13,443 nucleotides of DNA, taken from positions 1 through 13,443 of the forward strand of contig KL569392.1 in NCBI GenBank assembly GCA_000715685.1, in the 5' to 3' direction. A program made the translations under genes and the position numbers. Numbering within the stretch: the first letter of the stretch is position 1; each line of letters begins with the position of its first letter. Below are positions 5,811 to 11,774 of this stretch, one piece after another. Source of the stretch: Streptomyces lilacinus. GTDB taxonomy: Bacteria > Actinomycetota > Actinomycetes > Streptomycetales > Streptomycetaceae. The notes beneath the pieces are model-generated. The model worked only from the letters and a program-made list of their open reading frames with translations, made no database searches and was not told where the DNA came from.

Positions 5811-6437
5811 ATGCCCACGCATGTGCCCGTTTTCATCGCCACCACCTTGCTGCTGGCGATGCTGCCAGGCGCGAGTGCAGCCCTGATGATCCGGCAGGTT
5901 CTGGAAGGCGGCCAACGTACGCTCCAAGGCACGCTCGCGGGCAATGCCACCGGCTTCCTGCTGTGGTCCACGGCCGCCGCAGCCGGTCTGTCCGCCGTCC
6001 TGCTGGCCAGCCCCACCGCGTACACGGCGCTCCGGATCGCAGGCGGCATCGTGCTGATCTACCTCGGGGTGAAGACGCTTCGGACCACGATCAACACCAC
6101 CGTCTCCACCACCCCGACCGACAAGGGCGAGCGCAGCACCGGCTTCGCGAGCGGATATCTCATCGGCCTGAGCACCAACCTCGGCAACCCCAAGGCGGGC
6201 GTGTTCGCCATCTCGGTGCTGCCCCAGTTCGTGACCGCGAAGGGCCCGGTGTTCCTGTCGACCGTCGCCCTGGGAGTCGTGTGGGCGCTCGTCAGCGCCT
6301 CCTGGTACATGTTGCTCACCTGGGCCGTCAGCCGAGGACGCGACCTGGTGTCGAAGCCGACCGTCCTGCGGGGACTCGGCGTGACCACCGGTGTCGTCCT
6401 GCTGGGGCTGGGCGCTGCGGTGGCAGCAGGTGTCTGA
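5811..6437 (+). CDS. LysE/RhtB-family small-molecule exporter
   Basis: A 208-residue integral membrane protein of the LysE/RhtB family, which exports amino acids or related small solutes by proton-coupled transport. It has about six hydrophobic segments: 5-26, 43-65, 68-90, 112-138, 146-174 and 186-208. Family features are the PG pair in the first helix (LLAMLPGASA, 14-23), LRIAGGIVLIYLGVK (74-88) and GLSTNLGNPKAGVFAISVLPQF (119-138 for the core), where NPKA is the signature. Length is normal. It is divergent from the LysR gene and 42 nt upstream of an alpha/beta hydrolase gene, so the two plus-strand genes probably form one transcript. The substrate is unknown; RhtB relatives with LysR partners export homoserine, threonine, arginine, lysine or non-amino-acid compounds. 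Confidence 0.92.
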   Translation: MPTHVPVFIATTLLLAMLPGASAALMIRQVLEGGQRTLQGTLAGNATGFLLWSTAAAAGLSAVLLASPTAYTALRIAGGIVLIYLGVKTLRTTINTTVSTTPTDKGERSTGFASGYLIGLSTNLGNPKAGVFAISVLPQFVTAKGPVFLSTVALGVVWALVSASWYMLLTWAVSRGRDLVSKPTVLRGLGVTTGVVLLGLGAAVAAGV

Positions 6438-6479
6438 GGGCCGGGCCGGTACTTCTTCGGCACGGGAGCGAGGAAGCCG

Positions 6480-7271
6480 ATGACGTACGCCATGACACCG
6501 GACGGAACCCGCATCGCCTACCAGCTCCAGGGCCAGGGGCCGCCGTTGGTCCTGCTGGCGGGCCAGGCCAACAACCACCACTGGTGGGATGCGGCTCGTG
6601 CCGACTTCCATCCCGCGCGCAGCACCCTCACGTTCGACTACCGCGGCACCGGCGACAGCGACAAGCCCGACACCCCTTACAGCACCGAACTGTTCGCCCA
6701 GGACGTCATCGCCGTCCTCGACGAACTCGGCATCGACCGGGCCGACGTCTACGGCACGTCCATGGGCGGACGGGTGGCCCAGCAACTCGCGGGCCGTCAC
6801 CCCCATCGGGTGGGCGCCCTGGTTCTCGGCTGCACCTCACCCGGCGGCCCGCACGGCGTCGAACGCGACAACGACGTCCGCCGAGCCGTGGCGCAACCTC
6901 AGCCCGGAGCCGCGCGACAGGCCCTGCTGGAGCTGATGTACACCCCTCGATGGCTCGCCTCCCATCCCGGCCCGCACCACACCCTCGGCGATCCCGGCAT
7001 GCCCGCCCACGCTCGGCGCCGGCACCTCACGGCCAGTAACCGGCACAACGCTTGGGACCTCCTGCCGGACATCAGCGCACCCACCCTGGTCGTCCACGGG
7101 AGCGACGACCTGCTCAACCCCACCGCCAACGCCCCCCTGCTCGCCGGCCGCATCCCCGACGCCCGACTGCACCTGATTCCCGGAGCCCGGCACGCCTACT
7201 TCGAGGAGTTCCGCACCCACGCCAGCTCCCTCGTCCTGGACTTCCTCACCCAGCCCCATCGCCAGAAGTGA
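6480..7271 (+). CDS. Alpha/beta-fold hydrolase
   Basis: A 263-residue single-domain alpha/beta hydrolase. The likely catalytic triad is visible: nucleophile Ser94 in the elbow GTSMGG (92-97), Asp210 in HGSDDLLNP (206-214) and His238 in PGARHAYFEE (234-243). FDYRGTGDSDKP (52-63) is the usual segment after strand 4, and LLAGQANNHHWW (25-36) carries the oxyanion-hole region. The cap region about 125-190 is His- and Pro-rich. The ATG at 6480 follows AGGAAG (6471-6476); a second in-frame ATG four codons later is possible. The fold covers esterases, lactonases, epoxide hydrolases and haloperoxidase-like enzymes, so the substrate is open. Being co-directional and 42 nt behind the exporter gene, it may act on the same compound. 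Its stop is inside a hairpin shared with the convergent monooxygenase gene. Confidence 0.92.
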   Translation: MTYAMTPDGTRIAYQLQGQGPPLVLLAGQANNHHWWDAARADFHPARSTLTFDYRGTGDSDKPDTPYSTELFAQDVIAVLDELGIDRADVYGTSMGGRVAQQLAGRHPHRVGALVLGCTSPGGPHGVERDNDVRRAVAQPQPGAARQALLELMYTPRWLASHPGPHHTLGDPGMPAHARRRHLTASNRHNAWDLLPDISAPTLVVHGSDDLLNPTANAPLLAGRIPDARLHLIPGARHAYFEEFRTHASSLVLDFLTQPHRQK

Positions 7272-7289
7272 CAGACAATCACTCTCTGG
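7262..7289. terminator. Shared terminator hairpin holding both stop codons
   Basis: CCAGA-AGTGA (7262-7271), loop CAGACAA, then TCACT-C-TCTGG (7279-7289) form a 10-bp stem with a single bulged C. The TGA of the hydrolase gene (7269-7271) and the TGA of the convergent monooxygenase gene (complement of 7279-7281) pair with each other in the stem. With only 7 nt between the genes, this is the likely bidirectional terminator. Confidence 0.65.
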
Positions 7290-8409
7290 TGGACTCGGCC
7301 GGTTGGAAGAACGCGAGCATCTTCCGGCCGGCGTCCGGTGACTCCAGGACTTCCTGGATGTGCGCGGACTGCCGGCCGGCGGCGCTGGTGCGTTCGAACA
7401 TCTCGCGTTCGTATTCTTTGACGGCGGCGGGAACGTCGTCCGGGTGCGCGGCCAGCGCCAGGCCGAGCAGGACGCCGTCGAGCAGGGCCATGTTGGCGCC
7501 CTGCCCCACCGGCGGCATCAGGTGCGCGGCATCGCCGATCAGCGTGACGCCCGGCCTGGACGGCCAGGTCAGGCCGACCGGGAGCGTGGTGATCGACCGG
7601 GGCTGAACCGTGTCGTCGCAGGCTGCGATCAGTGCGGTGAGCCGTGGGTCCCAGCCGGTGAACAGGTCGATCAGCCGCATCCGGGCGGCGGCCGGGTCGC
7701 CGAACGGGATCCCGCTGGTCGCGAACCAGTCCTCGGCGGTGTTGTAGAAGCTGAGGTAGACGCGTACGCGGCCGTCGCCGTTGCGCTGCGCCGCCAGGGA
7801 CTGCCCGTTGCCGAGCACCCAGTAGTTGCCGCGCCCGACCATCGCCGCGAGGTCGGGGTGGGTGCGGTCGATGTCGGGAATGCCGAGCTCGACGACGTTT
7901 TGGCCGGTGTGCGCCGGGCGGGCGTCGGTGAGCAGCGCGCGGACGCGGGAGTCCGCGCCGTCGGCGCCGACCAGCAGGTCGTACGTCGTGCTGCTGCCGT
8001 CGGCGAAGTGCAGCAGGCTGTTGTCGGCGGATTCGAGCGCGTGGCCCCAGCGCACCGCGTGTTCGGGGAGGGAGTCCAGCAGCAGGTTGCGCAGATCGGC
8101 ACGGTCGACCTCGGGTCGCTCGAGCGGGGCGTCGTCGGGCGTGTCCTCCTGCAGCAGCAGGGTGCCGTCCGGCTCAAGGAGTCGCAGGTCCTGGCCTGCG
8201 CGACGGGCAATCGCGTAGAACTGGTCGATCAGGCCGGCCTCGCGCAGCGCCCGCTGCCCGGTGCCGGAGTGCAGATCGAGCATGCCGCCCTGACCGCGCG
8301 CGTCGCGCGACGATTCCCGTTCGTACACGACGGCGTCGATGCCGTTCACGTGCAGCACACGGGCGAGGGCCAGGCCGCCCAAGCCGGCTCCAACGATGGT
8401 GATGGTCAT
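7279..8409 (-). CDS. TetX-like FAD-dependent monooxygenase
   Basis: A 376-residue class A flavoprotein monooxygenase. FAD/NAD(P)H motifs are in order: GAGLGG dinucleotide loop (7-12), VVYERE (27-32), the DG motif LLVGADGADSRVR (145-157) and the GD motif VTLIGDAAHLMPP (288-300) followed by GQGANMALLDG (302-312). The block GGMLDLHSGTGQRALREAGL (41-60), with RPEVDRADLRNLLLDSLPE at 98-116, closely resembles the tetracycline-inactivating enzyme TetX. At sites that I recall as tetracycline contacts (TetX Gln192, Arg213, His234), this protein seems to have Glu174, Gln203 and about Arg216. It may therefore hydroxylate a different substrate. The ATG (8407-8409) is fixed by GGAGG (complement of 8415-8419) 5 nt upstream; the open frame further upstream is not coding. 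It is the last gene behind the VOC gene. Confidence 0.92.
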   Translation of the reverse strand: MTITIVGAGLGGLALARVLHVNGIDAVVYERESSRDARGQGGMLDLHSGTGQRALREAGLIDQFYAIARRAGQDLRLLEPDGTLLLQEDTPDDAPLERPEVDRADLRNLLLDSLPEHAVRWGHALESADNSLLHFADGSSTTYDLLVGADGADSRVRALLTDARPAHTGQNVVELGIPDIDRTHPDLAAMVGRGNYWVLGNGQSLAAQRNGDGRVRVYLSFYNTAEDWFATSGIPFGDPAAARMRLIDLFTGWDPRLTALIAACDDTVQPRSITTLPVGLTWPSRPGVTLIGDAAHLMPPVGQGANMALLDGVLLGLALAAHPDDVPAAVKEYEREMFERTSAAGRQSAHIQEVLESPDAGRKMLAFFQPAESTRE

Positions 8410-8422
8410 GCGTGCCTCCGAT

Positions 8423-8545
8423 TCACCGTGTCGCCTGTTCGCGGGGCATCGACTTGTGGTGCGCGCGGGCCGCCACCGGCGGGGCGCCGAAGGCGATCCG
8501 CGACTCGCCGATCGCCTCGGTGCGGTGCGCCGGATTCGCGGCCCC
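8423..8545 (-). pseudogene. Coding-like 40-codon stretch in frame after VOC stop
   Basis: Directly after the VOC stop (complement of 8546-8548) the same frame stays open for 40 codons and ends in TGA (complement of 8423-8425). The reading is protein-like with about 90% G/C in third positions: ANPAHRTEAIGESRIAFG (residues 3-20), then APPVAARAHHKSMPREQATR. Its TGA lies 13 nt before the monooxygenase ATG, with the GGAGG ribosome site between them, as if a real upstream gene once ended here. It has no credible own start. It may be the 3' remnant of a lost gene, or non-coding DNA that happens to be open. I do not recognise the peptide. Confidence 0.3.
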
Positions 8546-8980
8546 TCAGTCGAGACAGAACTCGTTGCCCTCGATGTCCTGCATGTTGATGCACGACTCG
8601 TTCTCCTCATCGGCAAGCAGGACTTGCCCGCGTACCGCGCCGAGCGCGACCAGTCGTGCGCACTCGGCCTCGAGTGCGGCGAGGCGCTCTTCACCCACGA
8701 GCCCGGTGCCGACCCGCACGTCAAGGTGCACCCGATTCTTGACGACCTTGCCTTCGGGAACGCGCTGGAAGTACATGCGCGGGCCCACGCCCGAGGGATC
8801 CATGCAGACGAACCCTGAATCCCGACGCTCAGGCGGCAGCGAGCGATTGAAATCGTCCCACGTGGCAAACCCCTCCGGCGGCGGCGGTACGACATACCCC
8901 AACACCTCGCACCAGAAACGGGCGACACGCTCAGGTTCTGCGCAGTCAAAGGTGACTTGGAACTGCTTGATCGACGTCAT
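8546..8980 (-). CDS. VOC-family (glyoxalase-like) protein
   Basis: A 144-residue protein of the vicinal oxygen chelate superfamily, Glyoxalase_6 type, with two beta-alpha-beta-beta-beta modules. Module 1 runs from FQVTFDCAEPERVARFWCEVLGY (core at 7-26) to RMYFQRVPEGK (68-78). Module 2 runs from NRVHLDVRVG (82-91) through LEAECARLVALGA to NMQDIEGNEFCLD (132-144). His85 and Glu140 are at usual metal-ligand positions, and Gln8 replaces the common first His. Members include glyoxalases, dioxygenases and drug-binding resistance proteins, so function is open. The ATG at 8978-8980 suits the domain start; a GTG at 9008-9010 with GGGGGT before it is an alternative adding ten residues. It is transcribed towards the TetX-like gene, 136 nt away, and may share its transcript. 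Confidence 0.88.
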   Translation of the reverse strand: MTSIKQFQVTFDCAEPERVARFWCEVLGYVVPPPPEGFATWDDFNRSLPPERRDSGFVCMDPSGVGPRMYFQRVPEGKVVKNRVHLDVRVGTGLVGEERLAALEAECARLVALGAVRGQVLLADEENESCINMQDIEGNEFCLD

Positions 8981-9014
8981 CGGCCCACCATAGTCACGCG
9001 TGCTGCTCACCGGG

Positions 9015-9028
9015 ACCCCCTAGGGGGT
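9015..9028. promoter_or_regulatory. 14-bp palindrome ACCCCCTAGGGGGT upstream of VOC gene
   Basis: A perfect palindrome centred on the rare CTAG tetranucleotide, 35-48 nt upstream of the chosen VOC start. TCAC (9007-9010) and GTGA (9029-9032) extend it with a 4-nt bulge. It could be an operator, or the terminator of the metallohydrolase gene that ends at 9110 upstream. Confidence 0.4.
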
Positions 9029-9030
9029 GT

Positions 9031-9056
9031 GACCTGGCGGTACGACCTGACGGTAC
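9031..9056. repeat. 13-bp tandem direct repeat upstream of VOC gene
   Basis: GACCTGGCGGTAC (9031-9043) is followed immediately by GACCTGACGGTAC (9044-9056), 12 of 13 identical. It lies 51-76 nt upstream of the VOC start and next to a palindrome. The spacing suits an activator-binding site for the VOC/monooxygenase transcript; this is inference. Confidence 0.45.
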
Positions 9057-9109
9057 GGCCCGTGCGCTCGGCCGCAGGGCCCCTGGCCGGCGACGGGCGC
9101 CACGGCCGG

Positions 9110-10603
9110 CTAGGGCTGCCCCAGCCAGATCGGGTTCGTCAGCGCCGCCATCGCTCCCGACGGGTGTCGGACCTCGGCGCGTACGTACGCCGAGCGGGCC
9201 GGCGACGTGTGCCACTCCACCCGCCCGTCCGCCGGCACCGGGGTCGTGAACAGGGGGCCCTGGTCCGTGATGAAGACAGCCGTGCCGCCGGTCACCCCCG
9301 TCACCTTCAGCCGTACCGCCACCGCCGCCGTCCTCTCCGCGTCCCGACCCGCCCGGAGTCGTTCGCCGATGCCCGCGTGGGCGCCGCGTTCGCTCGTGGC
9401 CGTGAAGGAGAGGTCGATCGCCTTCGACTCGGCGATCCAGCTGTGCCCGGCGCGGAGGCCCGCCTGCAGGGCCTCGCGGGAGAGGTCGTCGGCGAGGACC
9501 ACCGTTTGTGGCAGGCCCACGACCTGGGGCTCGCGGTGGGCGTCGCTGTTGCCCATCGCGGGCAGCCAGGCGCGGCCGCGGGACGCGACCAGCATCGCGT
9601 CCCATGCCGCGACGGCCATCTCGTCGTCCGTCGTCCACGGGCCGTTCCAGACCTCCACCGCGTCCGCTTCCTCGTAGCCGAACTTCCAGTTGCAGCCGAC
9701 GCAGGTGGCGTACGGGTGGGCCGGGACGACGAGTCCGCCTGTCTGTCGAATTCTGCGCGCGAAACGTCCGAACGCGCCGTCGCGCGCCCGGTAGCGCCAG
9801 TCGATGAAGGTGCCCGGATCGGTGCCGAGGGCGAGGACGTGGCCGTTGCGGGTGGTGACCTCCTCTCCCGTGAGGATGAGCAGGTCGTCACCCCACAGGC
9901 CCTCCCACGCGCCGTGCGACGACGTCGTGTTGTGCTCGGTCGTCGTGATCCAGTCCAGCCCGGCCGCGCGGGCCGCCGCCGCGATCTCGGCGGGGGTGCG
10001 CTTGCCGTCGGAGTGGACGCTGTGGAGGTGGTTGTCACCGCGGTACCAGGCACGGCCGCGCCCGCGGGCCCGCCGGGGCGGGTAGACGGGCTTCGGGGTG
10101 GCGCCCGCGGTGCCGTGGCGCAGGGTGACCGTGACCTCGTACGCCAGGCCCTGCGGGGCCACGGTGTACGGGCCGAGGACGACGTGCCAGGTGCCGGGGC
10201 GGACGGGGCCGGCGAGGTAGCCGGGGGTGGCGTGCTCGGCGCCGACGACGAACTCGGTGCGGGCGCCCCCGGACCAGCCGCGGAAGCCGGCGCCGCCCAG
10301 GTCCGTGCCGCGCTCGTCGAAGATGCCGATGTCGCAGGCGTTGCCCTGGGTGCCGGCGGGGACAGTGGGTTTGTCATACGTATACGAGACGGCGATCTCG
10401 CGGACACCGGCCGGTACTTCCACGGGTACGTAGACGTAGTCGGGGGCCCCGGCCGGCAGCCGGCCGTTGATCCTTCGGGTCGTTTCGTCGGTTCCCTCGG
10501 TGTCTGCGTGGGCGAAGCTCACGCCTTCGAGCGTAAGCACACTCGCCGCGCCCGCGACAGCCGTCATCCTCAGTACGTCGCGTCGGTGCATCGGTCTGCG
10601 CAT
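9110..10603 (-). CDS. Tat-exported CehA/McbA-type PHP metallohydrolase
   Basis: A 497-residue secreted metal-dependent hydrolase. The N-terminus is a twin-arginine signal: RRDVLR (7-12), a hydrophobic stretch TAVAGAASVLTL (14-25) and a likely cleavage after AHA near residue 33. Residues about 40-165 form a beta-rich domain. Then follows a PHP-type metal site with the family motifs in order: NHLHSVHSDG (191-200), TTTEHN (220-225), LTGEEVT (244-250), NGHVLALG (253-260), VVPAHPYA (292-299) and MGNSDAH (350-356). CehA/McbA relatives hydrolyse carbaryl-type esters or phosphoesters; the native Streptomyces substrate is unknown. ATG 10601-10603 is preferred over the second in-frame ATG because AAGGGG (complement of 10611-10616) lies 7 nt upstream. 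It is divergent from the LLM oxidoreductase gene. The much longer open frames on both sides are artefacts of GC-rich DNA. Confidence 0.93.
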   Translation of the reverse strand: MRRPMHRRDVLRMTAVAGAASVLTLEGVSFAHADTEGTDETTRRINGRLPAGAPDYVYVPVEVPAGVREIAVSYTYDKPTVPAGTQGNACDIGIFDERGTDLGGAGFRGWSGGARTEFVVGAEHATPGYLAGPVRPGTWHVVLGPYTVAPQGLAYEVTVTLRHGTAGATPKPVYPPRRARGRGRAWYRGDNHLHSVHSDGKRTPAEIAAAARAAGLDWITTTEHNTTSSHGAWEGLWGDDLLILTGEEVTTRNGHVLALGTDPGTFIDWRYRARDGAFGRFARRIRQTGGLVVPAHPYATCVGCNWKFGYEEADAVEVWNGPWTTDDEMAVAAWDAMLVASRGRAWLPAMGNSDAHREPQVVGLPQTVVLADDLSREALQAGLRAGHSWIAESKAIDLSFTATSERGAHAGIGERLRAGRDAERTAAVAVRLKVTGVTGGTAVFITDQGPLFTTPVPADGRVEWHTSPARSAYVRAEVRHPSGAMAALTNPIWLGQP

Positions 10604-10638
10604 GGATCCGCCCCTTCGCGTGCCGCCGTAGAGACCCT

Positions 10639-10666
10639 CTGTTGTACGCCCGCTGTTGTACGCCCG
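10639..10666. repeat. 14-bp perfect tandem repeat in divergent promoter region
   Basis: CTGTTGTACGCCCG occurs twice head to tail (10639-10652, 10653-10666) in the 192-bp spacer between the divergent metallohydrolase and LLM genes. It is 36-63 nt upstream of the metallohydrolase start, where a promoter or operator would lie. No firm -10/-35 pair is visible. Confidence 0.5.
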
Positions 10667-10795
10667 CGCGGCCGTCCGGGGAACGCGTGCCGTCGTCCTT
10701 CTTTCCGTCAGTTGTGTGTCGGGTGTTCGTCCTGGGGGTCGCCGGGCCCCGCAGGGCTTACCGTGGGTCACATCCATGGACGGAGGTGCCCCCGC

Positions 10796-11653
10796 ATGCG
10801 GATCGCCACCACGATCTTCCTCACCGATGAAACGATCACCCCGGTCCGGATCGCGCGCGAGCTGGAGCAGCGCGGGTTCGCCGGGCTCTACCTGCCCCAG
10901 CACACGCACATCCCGGTCAACCGGAGGACCCCAGCGCCCGCCGGGGACCCCCTCCCGCGCGAGTACGGCCGCGCCGTCGACCCGTTCGTCGCGCTCGCGC
11001 AGGCCGCTGCCGTCACCCACCGGATCGAGGTGGGGACGGGGGTGGCCCTCGTGGCGCAGCACGACCCGATCGTGCTCGCCAAGCAGGCGGCCACCCTCGA
11101 CTTCCTCAGCGGCGGCCGGTTCACCCTCGGCATCGGCTACGGCTGGAACGTGGAGGAGGGCACCGACCACGGCATCGACTGGCGGACGAGACGCGAGCTC
11201 GTACGGGACCGGATGGCGCTGATGCGGGCGCTGTGGGCCGGGGAACCGACGGCGTACGAGGGTGAGTTCGACTCCGTCGAGGCGAGCTGGGCGCACCCCA
11301 AGCCCGCCCGGCCGCCGCGCGAGCGCAAGGACGCGCCGCCGCTGACGGGCCCGCGGACGCTCATCGGCGGGTCGGCCGGACCGAAGCTCTTCGCGCACGT
11401 CGTCGAGTTCGCGGACGGATGGATGCCGATCGGCGGCAGCGGGCTGCGGGAGGCGCTGCCGGAGCTGCGCCGGGCGTGGGTGGAGGCGGGGCGTCCGGGG
11501 GAGCCGGAGGTCGTGCCGTACGCCGTGCACCCGTCGCAGGGGAAGCTGGCGCACTACGCGGACCTGGGCGTCGAGGAGGTCGTGGTGGGGCTTCCGTCGG
11601 CGTCCGAGGCCGAGGTGCTGCGGGCGCTGGACGCCCACGCGGAGTTTCTGTAG
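10796..11653 (+). CDS. LLM-class (probably F420-dependent) oxidoreductase
   Basis: A 285-residue luciferase-like monooxygenase-fold protein. It starts MRIATTIFLTDETITP, then RELEQRGFAGLYLPQHTHIP (21-40), where the His-rich strand end is typical. VDPFVALAQAAAVTHRIEVGTGV (core at 61-80) and HDPIVLAKQAATLDFLSGGR (89-108) are strong family signatures, followed by LGIGYGWNVEE (111-121) and IGGSAGPKLFAHVVEFADGWMP (core at 190-209). This subfamily normally uses reduced F420 rather than FMNH2 for hydride transfer; the substrate is unknown. The ATG follows GGAGGTG (10782-10788) at ideal spacing. The next gene, 120 nt downstream in the same direction, is fbiC, which makes the F420 precursor, supporting F420 use. 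It is divergent from the Tat-exported metallohydrolase. Confidence 0.92.
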   Translation: MRIATTIFLTDETITPVRIARELEQRGFAGLYLPQHTHIPVNRRTPAPAGDPLPREYGRAVDPFVALAQAAAVTHRIEVGTGVALVAQHDPIVLAKQAATLDFLSGGRFTLGIGYGWNVEEGTDHGIDWRTRRELVRDRMALMRALWAGEPTAYEGEFDSVEASWAHPKPARPPRERKDAPPLTGPRTLIGGSAGPKLFAHVVEFADGWMPIGGSGLREALPELRRAWVEAGRPGEPEVVPYAVHPSQGKLAHYADLGVEEVVVGLPSASEAEVLRALDAHAEFL

Positions 11654-11674
11654 GAGCGTTCCTGGGTACCCGCG

Positions 11675-11696
11675 AGCCTTCCGGAGGCTGCCTCCG
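11675..11696 (+). terminator. Weak alternative hairpins behind the LLM gene
   Basis: CGGAGG-CTG-CCTCCG (11682-11696) and AGCCT-N5-AGGCT (11675-11689) are mutually exclusive short stems, 21 nt or more after the LLM stop. There is no T tract. It is a plausible but weak terminator ahead of fbiC. Confidence 0.35.
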
Positions 11697-11738
11697 TCTG
11701 ACGTGACGAGAGGCACACGGAACGGCGGCTTCCAGTAC

Positions 11739-11774
11739 CTGGCGGTGTCGGTGTCCGCTCGTATGCTCGGACAA
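11739..11774 (+). promoter_or_regulatory. fbiC: Promoter candidate giving a leaderless fbiC transcript
   Basis: TATGCT (11762-11767) fits the actinobacterial -10 consensus TANNNT, with a weak -35-like CTGGCG (11739-11744) 17 nt upstream. Transcription would start about 7 nt after the -10, at or next to the A of the fbiC ATG (11774). No ribosome-binding sequence precedes that ATG, which fits leaderless translation. Confidence 0.5.

Noticed and set aside
5432..7039. A 535-codon plus-strand frame through lysR, lysE and hydrolase
   Set aside because: It is out of frame with three well-supported genes and its translation is Arg/Pro/His-rich without domains.
8410..8949. N-terminal extension of the TetX-like frame up to 8949
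   Set aside because: The flavoprotein fold begins at MTITIVGAG with GGAGG just upstream. The extension overlaps the VOC gene in another frame and resembles no domain.
8957..11653. An 898-codon plus-strand open frame ending with the LLM protein
   Set aside because: Only 10796-11653 carries the LLM fold and a ribosome site. The upstream part is antisense to the metallohydrolase and is Arg/Gly/Ala-rich nonsense.
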